DNA from: Clostridium tagluense | Lineage (GTDB): Bacteria; Bacillota; Clostridia; Clostridiales; Clostridiaceae | Reading direction: 5' to 3' | NCBI RefSeq assembly: GCF_003865095.1 | Contig: NZ_BHYK01000004.1 | Location: 81,631-145,630, forward strand | Length of the DNA: 64,000 nucleotides | Shown: positions 50,167-59,396 of the stretch, piece by piece | How the letters are laid out: the number at the start of each line of letters is the position of its first letter | How positions within the stretch are numbered: the stretch's first letter is position 1 | Made by a program: the position numbers and the translations under genes | Notes under the pieces: generated by a model | Told to the model about the DNA's origin: nothing | Seen by the model: the letters and a program-made list of their open reading frames with translations, nothing else | Databases searched by the model: none

Positions 50167-51351
50167 TTAATTCATTGAACTGTTAATTTTAGTTTTTTTT
50201 ACAGTAAATACACCCATTATAGATATTCCTATTATTAAAAGTAATACAACATTTTCATGGTTATTCCATAGAGCACCAGTAATCACTGCTCCAAAAAAAG
50301 AACCGATATATTGAAAACTATTTATTATTCCATTTGCAGTACCTCTATAACTATTTTCTGCAATATCATTTGCTACAGAAGGTATTATCGTAGATAAAGA
50401 AATATACCCTGTCATAAATAGTATAGTACCTACCAATATAAAATAAAATGATTTACTATTAAAATAAAAACATATACCTATAGCAGTTATCATAAATGAT
50501 ACAGCAATCAAGTTTGAACTATATCCTCTCTCAACAAATTTAATAGTTTTTCGCATACATATTATAGCAATAATTACTGCAGGCATAAAAATCTTCCACA
50601 TGCCATTAATACCTGTAATTTTGTCAAGATATTGAGGTACTACATAAAATACTGCAACCATTATAAAATTATTAAAAAACCCTGCTAAGTTAAGTGCTAA
50701 AAATGTTTTATTTTTTAATAATACCCTAATGCTATCCCTTGTACTAATTTGTTTTTCTGGTATCTCATAAGAGTTTAAGTCATAAGTCTCCTTTAGAAAA
50801 AATAGTATAATAATCCATACTAAGAAAATCAAGATTGCGCATATTAAAAACATCTGTCTTACTGATAAATAGTTGTGAATTAAAGGTCCTAAAGCAAAAG
50901 AAGCCGCTGCTGAAAAGCCAATAAATATTCCTACAATACTTAAAGCCCTTGGTCGCTTTCTGCTATCTACACTACCAGTAACCCATGAATATCCAGTGGC
51001 AATTACAGCTCCACTTCCTTGCAAAGCCCTTGCAAAGATAAGCATATATATGCTTTTAGCAAAAAATGCAACTATTAACCCTATTATTACTTGCATAATC
51101 CCAATTAAAAGAACAGGTTTATTTCCTACTTTATCACTCCATATACCAAAAGGTATTTGAAAAATAGCTTGGGTCAGCCCAAATATACCCAATGCTAATC
51201 CAGATAAGGTTGCATTACTGTATCTTAAAGTCTTGCTGTAAGTTGAAATAAAAGGCATAACCATAGTCATTGCCATTTGCCTAATTCCTAAAGCTAAACT
51301 TATTGTAATTAAAAATAGTAACTCTTTTCGAGAAAATACGTTATCTTTCAT
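50167..51351 (-). CDS. MFS drug transporter
   Basis: A 394-residue major facilitator with twelve predicted helices. Motif A is seen as GIWSDKVGNKPVLL after helix 2. DHA1-type layout with helix 5 carrying a GFSAAASFALGPLI motif typical of antiporters. Co-transcribed with its TetR repressor. A perfect inverted repeat overlies the promoter. Export of a toxic compound is likely, though the drug is unknown. Confidence 0.88.
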   Translation of the reverse strand: MKDNVFSRKELLFLITISLALGIRQMAMTMVMPFISTYSKTLRYSNATLSGLALGIFGLTQAIFQIPFGIWSDKVGNKPVLLIGIMQVIIGLIVAFFAKSIYMLIFARALQGSGAVIATGYSWVTGSVDSRKRPRALSIVGIFIGFSAAASFALGPLIHNYLSVRQMFLICAILIFLVWIIILFFLKETYDLNSYEIPEKQISTRDSIRVLLKNKTFLALNLAGFFNNFIMVAVFYVVPQYLDKITGINGMWKIFMPAVIIAIICMRKTIKFVERGYSSNLIAVSFMITAIGICFYFNSKSFYFILVGTILFMTGYISLSTIIPSVANDIAENSYRGTANGIINSFQYIGSFFGAVITGALWNNHENVVLLLIIGISIMGVFTVKKTKINSSMN

Positions 51352-51366
51352 ATTTATATACTCACC

Positions 51367-51410
51367 TCTATAATGGAAACTTATTTAGTTTATATAGTTT
51401 CCATTATAGA
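51367..51410 (-). promoter_or_regulatory. TetR operator of the MFS-tetR operon
   Basis: Perfect 15-bp arms TCTATAATGGAAACT / AGTTTCCATTATAGA with a 14-bp spacer. The right arm touches the -10 element at 51410-51415, so the repressor would block initiation. Confidence 0.75.
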
Positions 51411-51438
51411 GTATACATCCTTTACCTTATAATATCAA
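51410..51438 (-). promoter_or_regulatory. promoter of the MFS-tetR operon
   Basis: TTGATA (51433-51438), a 17-bp spacer and TATACT (51410-51415) on the minus strand, next to the operator. Confidence 0.75.
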
Positions 51439-51547
51439 TCATTTTATAAATTTTTCCATATTCAATTAAAAATTAATATCGATATTATATTATTTTTGTT
51501 TTATAATATAATAAAAACCGTCTGGTCGTTTTTATGGAGGGATGAAT

Positions 51548-52150
51548 ATGCCAAAAATAAGTTCAGAAAAATTTCAGCTTCGAAAACTAGAAATTATAGA
51601 CAAGGCTTTTGAGGTCTTTAGTTCAAAAGGGTATTCCCAATCCTCTATGGAGGATATTGTTAAACATTCCGGTATCAGTAAAGGAGGTCTTTACACTTAT
51701 TTTAAGAGCAAAGAAGAGATTTTCCTGGCAATTGCCCAGCAACGCTTTCAAATGAGAAGTAATGTACTTCATGAAATGACTGATATAGAGAGCGCGTCGC
51801 AGAAGGTAACTCTCTATCTACGCTGGTTTCTGGATAGTCTTGAAACCGAAAGCGTTTGTATGGGCATTAGATTTACCACGGAATTTTGGAGTATAATGTC
51901 AAGAAGCACCTGTAAAAACGAGATTGCCCAAGTACGCTACAAAAAATTTGAAGAGGATTTGCAACAACTCCTTTTGGAAGGCATTCAAAATGGCGAGTTC
52001 CGTCAGAATTTAAACACAAAAAGTGCTGTTTATCTCATTATTACATCGCTAGATGGTGTGGGATTCACTGATGCTGTAATGGGCATTAAGATTAATGAAG
52101 CTACAATCTCTGAATACATTAATATGATTCTCAATTATTTAAGGGGGTAA
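51548..52150 (+). CDS. TetR-family regulator
   Basis: A 200-residue TetR protein: helix-turn-helix at about residues 28-50 (SMEDIVKHSGISKGGLYTYFKSKEEI) and a ligand domain with a TetR_C_6-like end. The GGAGGG site gives 7 bases to the ATG at 51548, against 1 base to an ATG at 51542. Its promoter region holds an imperfect operator (AAAAACCGTCTGGTCGTTTTT cut by a few mismatches, 51513-51533). It heads an operon with the GNAT gene 6 bp downstream. Confidence 0.88.
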   Translation: MPKISSEKFQLRKLEIIDKAFEVFSSKGYSQSSMEDIVKHSGISKGGLYTYFKSKEEIFLAIAQQRFQMRSNVLHEMTDIESASQKVTLYLRWFLDSLETESVCMGIRFTTEFWSIMSRSTCKNEIAQVRYKKFEEDLQQLLLEGIQNGEFRQNLNTKSAVYLIITSLDGVGFTDAVMGIKINEATISEYINMILNYLRG

Positions 52151-52156
52151 GCGATT

Positions 52157-53008
52157 ATGATTACTTATAAAACTTGCACTGATGTAACTATAAACGAAAT
52201 ATTCCAAGCTTTTAGCCTTGGCTTCTCAGACTATATCCTCCCGCTAACAATGAGCCAGGATGCCTTCGAAGCTAGATTCTTTGGTCCTGAAGGCAACGCA
52301 CTAAATCTATCCTTTATGGCATTTGATCAGAACCATCCCATCGGTTTGATTCTCAGTGGCATCCGAGTATTTGATGGCTTAGCTACCATGCGCTGTGGCA
52401 CCCTTTGCCTCAGTCCAGACTATCGAGGTCAAGGCATTAGCCAGAAGTTATTTGATATGCATAAATCCACTGCGCTTACTTTCCAATGCAAGCAATTATT
52501 CCTTGAAGTAATAAAAGATAATCACAGGGCCGTGAAGTTCTATGAAAACTGTGGTTATAAACATGTTTACACACTAAAATACTACTCCAGCATGATACAA
52601 ACAATAGCTTCACCTACCGATACACTGCCATACATTGTGAAGCAGGTCACCTTTGATAAACTGGAGTCCTTTAGAAAATCACTCTTAGACTGCCACATCA
52701 GCTGGCAAAGTGACACGCCCTACTATGCTTCCAGCACACATGAATCTCTCCTTGGTGCATACCATGCTGATAGACAAGTGGCCCTAATTGCCATGAGCTC
52801 ACAAGGTAAAATCAACTTCCTCTGGGTCCACCCAACCTGCCGCCATCAGGGTCTTGGACGCAGTATGATCCAAAAAGCAGCCCAGGCTCAAAATGTAGAA
52901 AAAGTGACTATATGCCTGCCAAGCAACGCCTCATTAGAAGATTTCCTCCGAAAGCTAGGATTCCAAAAAGAACCAATTGAGCAATGCGAAATGTATTTAC
53001 CATTATAG
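52157..53008 (+). CDS. tandem-GNAT acetyltransferase
   Basis: A 283-residue protein with two GNAT units: residues 1-140 (LSPDYRGQGISQKLFDMH loop, VKFYENCGYKHVY end) and 160-283 (WVHPTCRHQGLGRSMIQKAA, EDFLRKLGFQKEP). Both retain the acetyl-CoA loop. It is co-transcribed with the TetR gene. The G+C content is clearly above that of the surrounding DNA, which suggests transfer from another Firmicute. A mycothiol/antibiotic-modifying role is possible but not shown. Confidence 0.85.
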   Translation: MITYKTCTDVTINEIFQAFSLGFSDYILPLTMSQDAFEARFFGPEGNALNLSFMAFDQNHPIGLILSGIRVFDGLATMRCGTLCLSPDYRGQGISQKLFDMHKSTALTFQCKQLFLEVIKDNHRAVKFYENCGYKHVYTLKYYSSMIQTIASPTDTLPYIVKQVTFDKLESFRKSLLDCHISWQSDTPYYASSTHESLLGAYHADRQVALIAMSSQGKINFLWVHPTCRHQGLGRSMIQKAAQAQNVEKVTICLPSNASLEDFLRKLGFQKEPIEQCEMYLPL

Positions 53009-53034
53009 CAGTTGTTATTTACCAACCCTTATTT

Positions 53035-53232
53035 TTATATCGGAAAGAAGGTTGGTACAAAAAGTAAGGCCCCTATAATAATACATATTCCTGTAATACT
53101 AGTACCCCCAAGTATACATTTCATACATCTTTTATTGTATTTATCATTTTTAAAATACTTTATTCCCATAATAAAAAAAAGTAATGCTGTTATTATTACT
53201 AGAATATTCATTGCAAACATTATTTTGATCAT
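53035..53232 (-). CDS. small two-TM membrane protein
   Basis: A 65-residue protein from an ATG at 53232, about 10 bases after a GGGGGG site, with two membrane helices (about 3-22 and 38-62) and a short basic loop (KYFKNDKYNKRCMK). No family recognised. A hairpin with TACCAACC / GGTTGGTA arms (53020-53057) lies at its 3' end. The product ends with VPTFFPI. Confidence 0.55.
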   Translation of the reverse strand: MIKIMFAMNILVIITALLFFIMGIKYFKNDKYNKRCMKCILGGTSITGICIIIGALLFVPTFFPI

Positions 53233-53528
53233 TTTAGATATTCCCCCCCATATTTTAAAACTTATCAACTTCACTCTATAAATAATTATACAAGGTATTT
53301 TTTACAAAACACTTACCATAATTCTTACATATTTATTAAGAAAAATATTTCTCTATTTATATTTAATATTCCGATAATCTAATTGTAAAATATAATCCTA
53401 GATTTTCCCTAAACTAAGTATAAACAAAGTATAAACTTTTCTTAAAAACCCTCAACCAATTAATTAGTTAATAGTTTCAATGATGGAGGCAAAACATCCA
53501 AGCCTCCTATAAGTGTGCTTAACGTAAA

Positions 53529-53569
53529 AAAATCTTGTACAAAACTTAATTAGTCTTGTACAAGATTTT
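53529..53569 (-). terminator. terminator of map
   Basis: Perfect 14-bp arms AAAATCTTGTACAA / TTGTACAAGATTTT followed by a T-run on the minus strand. The preceding 53233-53528 stretch is otherwise empty. Confidence 0.85.
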
Positions 53570-53578
53570 AATTATTAT

Positions 53579-54448
53579 TTATTTTGATATTATCTCTATA
53601 CCATCCTCAGTTACAAGAATCGTATGCTCCCACTGTGCTGAAAGAGCTCCATCAGCTGTAAAAGCTGTCCATCCATTATCTTCATCTATAAATATTTCAT
53701 GACTTCCGCCATTTATCATTGGTTCAATGGTAAATACCATCCCTGGTGCTAAAATCATATCCGTTCCTCTAATTCCAAAATGAGAAACAAATGGTTCCTC
53801 ATGAATATTTAATCCAACTCCATGCCCTCCAAAATCTCTAACTACTGAATATCCATTACTTTCTGCATATTCTTGAATAACTGCTCCTATGTCACCTAAA
53901 AAGCCCCAAGGTTTTACTGATTCTATTGCCTTATTTAAGCATTCCTTAGTTATTTCTACTATCTTCCTCGCTTTGTCAGTTACTTCTCCAATCATAAACA
54001 TTCTTGATGCATCTGAATAATATCCATTAAGAATAGTAGTTGCATCAACATTTATAATATCACCATTTTTAAGTACTACATCTTTACTTGGTATTCCATG
54101 ACACACTTCATCATTAATTGATGTACAAATACTTTTGGGAAATCCATCATAATTAAGAGTAGCTGGAATTCCACCCTGAGATATTGTATATTCATGAGCT
54201 AATTTATTAATTTCTTCTGTAGTCATTCCTTCTTTAATATTCTCACTAACCAAATCTAGAAGACCATTATTAATTTTAGCACTTTTTCTTATCCCTTCAA
54301 TTTGCTCTTTGCTCTTAATAAGATTTCTTGTTGGTACTATGCATCCTTGATTCTTAAGGGCTTCTAGTTTTTTATCAAAGTCCAAATGGCAATTCTTATA
54401 TTTTAGTCTACTTCCACACCAGCATTTATCATTTCTATTTAAAATCAT
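53579..54448 (-). CDS. map: type I methionine aminopeptidase with an N-terminal SEC-C motif
   Basis: A 289-residue enzyme removing the initiator Met. Metal ligands: Asp135, Asp146, His209, Glu242 and Glu274, all in consensus surroundings (INVDATTILNGYYSDASRMF, GGHGVGLNIHE, FTIEPM, WEHTILV). The first 40 residues carry a zinc-binding SEC-C-like motif (CWCGSRLKYKNCH), seen in longer bacterial Map isoforms and thought to help ribosome binding. It is followed by its own terminator and is not next to the usual translation genes, so it may be a second, stress-linked copy. Confidence 0.95.
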   Translation of the reverse strand: MILNRNDKCWCGSRLKYKNCHLDFDKKLEALKNQGCIVPTRNLIKSKEQIEGIRKSAKINNGLLDLVSENIKEGMTTEEINKLAHEYTISQGGIPATLNYDGFPKSICTSINDEVCHGIPSKDVVLKNGDIINVDATTILNGYYSDASRMFMIGEVTDKARKIVEITKECLNKAIESVKPWGFLGDIGAVIQEYAESNGYSVVRDFGGHGVGLNIHEEPFVSHFGIRGTDMILAPGMVFTIEPMINGGSHEIFIDEDNGWTAFTADGALSAQWEHTILVTEDGIEIISK

Positions 54449-54585
54449 TATACATTCTCCTTTACTAATAAAACGATCATATTTCTACCAATTAAACGTA
54501 ACATTTTTGTCAACTACAAGTTGCTTTTAAATTTTGCTTATCCGTAAAAATGCCCAAGTTTATATTTAAATTTGCTGAAAATGTA

Positions 54586-54623
54586 GGATGGCTCTTAATA
54601 ATAAATATTATTAAGAGCCATCC
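54586..54623 (-). terminator. strong hairpin downstream of the 425-residue gene
   Basis: Perfect 18-bp arms GGATGGCTCTTAATAATA / TATTATTAAGAGCCATCC with a 2-base loop. The T-tract after it is weak. Confidence 0.65.
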
Positions 54624-54638
54624 AATTATAATAATTGT

Positions 54639-55916
54639 TTACTCCATAGGGTTAATTCCCTTATTTAATATTTCTTTAATTTCTTTATTGTCCGAAATCA
54701 TAAGTTCGAAAATATCAGTGTTCCTGTTTATAATAGAAGACACATTTTTATAAACCTGCTTTTCTATATATAATTCTTCTGAATTATTCCCGTCTATCAA
54801 GCTATATATATATTCCAGGGTTTTATCTAAAAATACAGATATATCTTTTAATAAATTAGTATCTTTGGTTTTATAACTTTCTAAGCAAAAGGAAACAGAT
54901 TCTTTTATTAGTGAAACATTCCCACTACTTACAGTAGTTCCACCTTCCAAAATCAATAAATTTAATTCGATTTTTTTTAATTTCAACAATATATCATCAT
55001 TAAAGCTCACCAATAAATTTAGCGATTTTTTATCAGGTTTTTCACTTTTAGGAATATCTTTAATTAAACTTTCAGGTAAATTATTTTTTAAATACACGTA
55101 AGTTAACACACCTGCAATTAAATATATCATATTAATTATTGAACTTAATAAAGCCTTACCAAATATTGAACAAACAACTGTTATAAAACATCCAATAATA
55201 AAAAACATTAAGATCTTATTAATTTTATTTGTAATTTTAGAGGTTTCATTAATGGAAGGGCTAGTAGTATTTTGTACTATATTTGGTCTTAAAACTTTTA
55301 TAATCTTTTTAATTTTTTCTATTTCAAGATTATTCAAATCCTTTATATTTTGTAGCTTGTTTTGTTCATCTAAAGATTTTTGAATCTCATTTTTTTTAGC
55401 ATTTTCAAATTCTAATTTTTCATCTAAGGCCTTTTGCTCCTCTTTTTTTCTCAAATCTTCAAATTCTAATACTTCTTCTGTTTTTGCTTTCTTAAAATCA
55501 GAAAGTTCCTCTTTAGTCATTTTAAGATATTCAGCTTCTGAAACAAACAAGGATGTAGGATATGTTTTTAGTTTATTTGAATTATCAAATATGCTATAAA
55601 CAAGTTCCCCTTTTTCTTCATGCATTTTAAACACAGAATATATTTCACCCTCCACTAAACTATCTATATCTAGAATACCTAAGTATACTACGTCTTTTAT
55701 GGATTGCAATAACCTATTGGTTGGATAGAAAATTTGGTCAGGCACAACTATTTCCACAGCGCCCCTTTCGTTTACAATCCTATAACAAGGCAATACTTCG
55801 CATTCATATTCATATGTCTGTTCACTTGTTGTACCAAGTACAACATATTCTCTTCCCCTTATAAATTCTGCTTTTTCAGTACGACATGTTTTCAATTCCA
55901 AATATTCTCTTTTCAT
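54639..55916 (-). CDS. membrane protein with a coiled coil, unknown family
   Basis: A 425-residue protein with no recognised domain. Residues 1-140 form a compact N-terminal region (YVVLGTTSEQ, CYRIVNERGAVEIVVPDQIF). Residues about 140-215 form a charged coiled coil (EFEDLRKKEEQKALDEKLEFENAKK). Residues about 235-280 contain two membrane helices, and the last 130 residues are helical. The N-terminal region might be cytoplasmic. It is monocistronic. Confidence 0.65.
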   Translation of the reverse strand: MKREYLELKTCRTEKAEFIRGREYVVLGTTSEQTYEYECEVLPCYRIVNERGAVEIVVPDQIFYPTNRLLQSIKDVVYLGILDIDSLVEGEIYSVFKMHEEKGELVYSIFDNSNKLKTYPTSLFVSEAEYLKMTKEELSDFKKAKTEEVLEFEDLRKKEEQKALDEKLEFENAKKNEIQKSLDEQNKLQNIKDLNNLEIEKIKKIIKVLRPNIVQNTTSPSINETSKITNKINKILMFFIIGCFITVVCSIFGKALLSSIINMIYLIAGVLTYVYLKNNLPESLIKDIPKSEKPDKKSLNLLVSFNDDILLKLKKIELNLLILEGGTTVSSGNVSLIKESVSFCLESYKTKDTNLLKDISVFLDKTLEYIYSLIDGNNSEELYIEKQVYKNVSSIINRNTDIFELMISDNKEIKEILNKGINPME

Positions 55917-56033
55917 AAATATCCCTCCTTTATAAAAAAATTAACTCACCAAATTGAAAGATAATACTTTTAGCACTCACCTTATTTTAACTTTGCCTCT
56001 CTTTATTGTACTACAACTTTTATCATTTTATCT

Positions 56034-57191
56034 TTATTTTACCTGTAATATTTCCTTGATGTTTTTTTTCTTATAGATAAACAATAATATATAAGCAAGA
56101 ATACACATAATCACGCAAGTTATAAAAGCTGATGAAGTAGAAATATCCGCTGTCTTTCCAATAATCACGTTGACTCCTGCAGCCGTTAAATCGCCAAACA
56201 TAGCAAATACTGATAAAAGCGTGGCCCTATCAATAGTACTTATGCTTTTATTTTCAATATCTAAAACTATAGGAGAAATTATAGCTGCACTGCCACATAT
56301 GAAAATTATTGAAAGTATAGTTAATGTAGCATTAGAGGTAAACACAAGTATTATACAACATATAGTAATTATGCTATATAAAATTTGGATGCTTCTATCT
56401 TTACCTAGCTTAATGCTTAATTTATAAGCTTTAATCGAGCTTAATCGAACTATTTGCATAACAACTGCCAATATTCCAAAATATTTAATATTTATTCCAG
56501 AGCGTACATACTGTGATTGATTTAAAAACACACCTACCACTTGAACAACTTCATTTATTAAAGCAAAAGAAATCACCAATATTATGATTTTTTTATTTTT
56601 AAAAGCTGTTAGTAAACTTTGCTTAAACTTAGGCTTTTCAACCTGCTCTACATTAACCTCTTTTATAAACAAAGTTAATGCTGCTGCAACTGCATAAGAT
56701 ATAATAGTCCAAAACGCAGTACTATCCATGGATTTTTTAACCAGTATTGAGAACATAATTGAACCAATTAAATAGCCACCAGTTGAAAATGCATTGTATC
56801 TACCAAATACTTTTTCACTCTCATCTTGCTCCACCGATGAATATAGTAGAGCGATGTCACACCCTGAAATGCCAGCTAAAGACACTGATAATAACACCCG
56901 TTCTAAAAAGAACATCCCAAATGAATTTGCTTTATAAAAAATTATTTTTGATATGAAAAATATAAAATTTGAAATAACAAGGGTTTTTTTGTACCCAAAT
57001 TTATCTGCAAACCATCCCCAGGGGACTTCAAAAATAATCATTAATATCCAAGATATAGACTCTATTAAAAACATATTAGACAAAGATAAATTTCTATTTT
57101 GCCTATACAATGTAGCAATAGGTCCATAAAAAACAAATCCCTGTAGGAATACAATAATGTACATTAAATAAATATTAGCTTTTTTATTCAA
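56034..57191 (-). CDS. MFS transporter
   Basis: A major facilitator of about 385 residues with twelve helices. Motif A appears as EVPWGWFADKFGYKKTL. A GGAGG (57202-57206) lies 10 bases before a TTG at 57191, the best start. A frame open to 57221 would include the ribosome site in the protein. Drug or metabolite export is likely; no regulator is adjacent. It ends about 120 bp before the 425-residue gene. Confidence 0.8.
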   Translation of the reverse strand: MNKKANIYLMYIIVFLQGFVFYGPIATLYRQNRNLSLSNMFLIESISWILMIIFEVPWGWFADKFGYKKTLVISNFIFFISKIIFYKANSFGMFFLERVLLSVSLAGISGCDIALLYSSVEQDESEKVFGRYNAFSTGGYLIGSIMFSILVKKSMDSTAFWTIISYAVAAALTLFIKEVNVEQVEKPKFKQSLLTAFKNKKIIILVISFALINEVVQVVGVFLNQSQYVRSGINIKYFGILAVVMQIVRLSSIKAYKLSIKLGKDRSIQILYSIITICCIILVFTSNATLTILSIIFICGSAAIISPIVLDIENKSISTIDRATLLSVFAMFGDLTAAGVNVIIGKTADISTSSAFITCVIMCILAYILLFIYKKKNIKEILQVK

Positions 57192-57224
57192 TTTTAATAC
57201 ACCTCCAAAATTACATAGCAAAAA

Positions 57225-57242
57225 AACCTTGTTTGAAAGGTT
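57225..57242 (-). terminator. terminator of rlmH
   Basis: AACCTT / AAGGTT stem with a T-run on the minus strand, just before the MFS gene. The stretch 57243-57406 between it and rlmH holds nothing recognised. Confidence 0.6.
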
Positions 57243-57406
57243 AATTTTGAAATATCCTGTAATTTTATTGTGTATTAAATTGGTCTGTACATTTGCCTCT
57301 CTCCTTGAAAATCAAATTCATTTTAATCATTCTATCATATTTTCAATACAAATATACTTATTTTTGTAAATTTATTCTGTTTAATTAAATTGAAATAATT
57401 GTGTAC

Positions 57407-57886
57407 CTACTTGTGATACGGTTCCCCACTTATTATTCTAAACCCCCTATAAACCTGTTCCAGTAGCATAACTCTAAATAATTGGTGTGGGAAGGTCATC
57501 TTCGAAAAGCATAATTTGTAATTTGACCTTTCTAAAACAGCCTTAGATAACCCTAAGGACCCTCCAATTATAAAAGCTATATTACTTTCACCCTTGACGC
57601 CCAAATCCATTATGAAATTAGATAGTTCCTCAGAGGATAGCATATTTCCCTTTAACTCTAGAGCAATTACAAACATATTATCCTTTATGCTCTTAAGTAT
57701 TGCCTCACCTTCTTTTTCTTTTATTAAAACCTCTTGTTTTTCAGAGGCATTATCTGGAGTTTTCTCATCACCTAACTCAACTATGCTGAGCTTACAGTAT
57801 CTAGATAGTCTTTTTGTATATTCATCTATAGCACTTTTTAAATATTTCTCTTTTATTTTTCCTACGCAAATTATAGTTATGTTCAT
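57407..57886 (-). CDS. rlmH: 23S rRNA pseudouridine-1915 N3-methyltransferase
   Basis: A 159-residue SPOUT methyltransferase, the length of the family, that modifies pseudouridine 1915 in helix 69 of 23S rRNA on 70S ribosomes using SAM. The SAM-binding trefoil knot is marked by FIIGGSLGLSKAVLERS and the C-terminal MTFPHQLFRVMLLEQVYRGFRIISGEPYHK conserved end. AGGAG precedes the ATG at 57886; an upstream extension to 57925 is not supported. Confidence 0.97.
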   Translation of the reverse strand: MNITIICVGKIKEKYLKSAIDEYTKRLSRYCKLSIVELGDEKTPDNASEKQEVLIKEKEGEAILKSIKDNMFVIALELKGNMLSSEELSNFIMDLGVKGESNIAFIIGGSLGLSKAVLERSNYKLCFSKMTFPHQLFRVMLLEQVYRGFRIISGEPYHK

Positions 57887-58090
57887 AGTAAATCTCCTTA
57901 GTTTCAATTTTATTGTGATTATCATACATATAATATACTATTTATAGACTAAAAACAAATAACATGTAGCAAAGCCACATTAACTTTGTTTGAGTTAAAA
58001 ATAGAATATACATACTAATTATAGTATAATAACAATTATGTATACAAAAATAAAATTCACTATATTATAAATTATTTTGGGGGTATTACC

Positions 58091-58507
58091 ATGAAAATAG
58101 CTGTACTAGATGCACAAGGTGCAGGTCTTGGTCAAACAATTATAAAAAAAATTCGTAAAGAAATTAGCCTTGATGTTTATATTACTGCACTTGGTACAAA
58201 TGCAATTGCTACTTCAAATATGGTAAGGGCGGGTGCAAATGTTGGTATAAGTGGTGAAAATGCAATCTGCTCATTTTGCATGACAAATAAGATTGATAGT
58301 GTAATCGGACCAATTGGAATGATATGTAGTGGTGGTATAAACGGAGAAATTACTCCCGTGATCGCCAAGTCAATATTTAATATGGATTGTACTAAATATA
58401 TAATTCCACTACAAAAACATGGTATTTATATACCAGGCACAAGAAATCTGCAAATCAAAGATATAATTGAAGAGATCGTACTGGATATAAAAAGTAATAT
58501 GTCCTAA
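58091..58507 (+). CDS. DUF3842 family protein
   Basis: A 138-residue cytoplasmic protein of the DUF3842 family, found mainly in clostridia. It starts with a Rossmann-like segment (KIAVLDAQGAGLGQTIIKKI) and has a Gly-rich loop (GANVGISGENAICSFCM) and a CSGGINGEITP motif. Possible nucleotide or cofactor binding, function unknown. Its promoter faces that of rlmH across a 200-bp gap. Confidence 0.85.
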   Translation: MKIAVLDAQGAGLGQTIIKKIRKEISLDVYITALGTNAIATSNMVRAGANVGISGENAICSFCMTNKIDSVIGPIGMICSGGINGEITPVIAKSIFNMDCTKYIIPLQKHGIYIPGTRNLQIKDIIEEIVLDIKSNMS

Positions 58508-58555
58508 AAAAATGTTTATAGCATGGATCAAGTCCCATGTTATAAACATTTTTTT
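58506..58555. terminator. bidirectional terminator
   Basis: AAAAAATGTTTATA and TATAAACATTTTTTT arms with an inner CATGG stem, between convergent genes, with T and A runs on both sides. Confidence 0.85.
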
Positions 58556-58562
58556 AACATTG

Positions 58563-59360
58563 CTATATATTCAAATCCCTTTTTTTATAAAAAACATATG
58601 TAATGCATAACATTACCAAAATAATTATAATTGATAATATCACAAAACTCCATTGAAAGCCAACGCCATTCATCAAATTTTTAGCTTCAAAATACTTAAA
58701 TGGAGTAAGATATTTGAGGTTTTGAAGTTTACTGTTTATGTCTATGGCTATAGATAGTATAAACGTTATTAACAGTATGGCTGTAGATATAGATGTAGCT
58801 GTCTTCGGGTTTCTGCTCACAGCAGCTATTGCTGTGCCAATAAGCATAAACATAAGCTGCAAAATAAGCATTCCCATCATTAATATTGCTATGTCTGCAC
58901 TTACTGCTTCACCTTTACTGTATTTTCCTACTATAATAATTGAAGATACCAAGGTAATAACATTAAATATCAAAATATTCATTGTGGCAGCTAATAATTT
59001 TGATGTTACAATTTTATTTCTTGAAATAGGTTTTGCTAGTAGAAACTCTGCGGTTTTATCTCGCTCTTCCTTTGAAATTATATCAGCTCCAAGCATAGAG
59101 GCATGAATGGTTGCCATAAGCACTAAGTATAAAAACAGCACTCCATAATAACCACTAGCCTTTGACAAATCTAAAGTGCCAATACCCATAATTGCTAGCA
59201 TCGATTTTGGCATTTGATTCAATAGCTCATTCATAGATTGACCTGAGGATGATAATGCAACAAATTTACCCATACCAGCTCCAACCATAAATAGTATACC
59301 TAAAGCCCATATAATAAGACCTTTTCTCTGAGCCTTCATCTCTACAATAAATATATTCAT
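58563..59360 (-). CDS. ABC-2 permease, half 1
   Basis: A 265-residue permease with six predicted helices. The segment after helix 2 (GADIISKEERDKTAEFLLAKPISRNKIVTSKLL) is the coupling-helix region and closely matches the paralogous permease at 59397, so they probably form a heterodimer driven by the ATPase at 60200. It is the last gene of the operon and is followed by the terminator at 58506. Confidence 0.87.
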   Translation of the reverse strand: MNIFIVEMKAQRKGLIIWALGILFMVGAGMGKFVALSSSGQSMNELLNQMPKSMLAIMGIGTLDLSKASGYYGVLFLYLVLMATIHASMLGADIISKEERDKTAEFLLAKPISRNKIVTSKLLAATMNILIFNVITLVSSIIIVGKYSKGEAVSADIAILMMGMLILQLMFMLIGTAIAAVSRNPKTATSISTAILLITFILSIAIDINSKLQNLKYLTPFKYFEAKNLMNGVGFQWSFVILSIIIILVMLCITYVFYKKRDLNI

Positions 59361-59396
59361 AACTAGCCTCCTTATATTACTAGATAATCATCACTA

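Noticed and set aside
53012-53281. Plus-strand frame of 89 codons
   Set aside because: The opposite strand carries a better-supported two-helix protein with a GGGGGG ribosome site.
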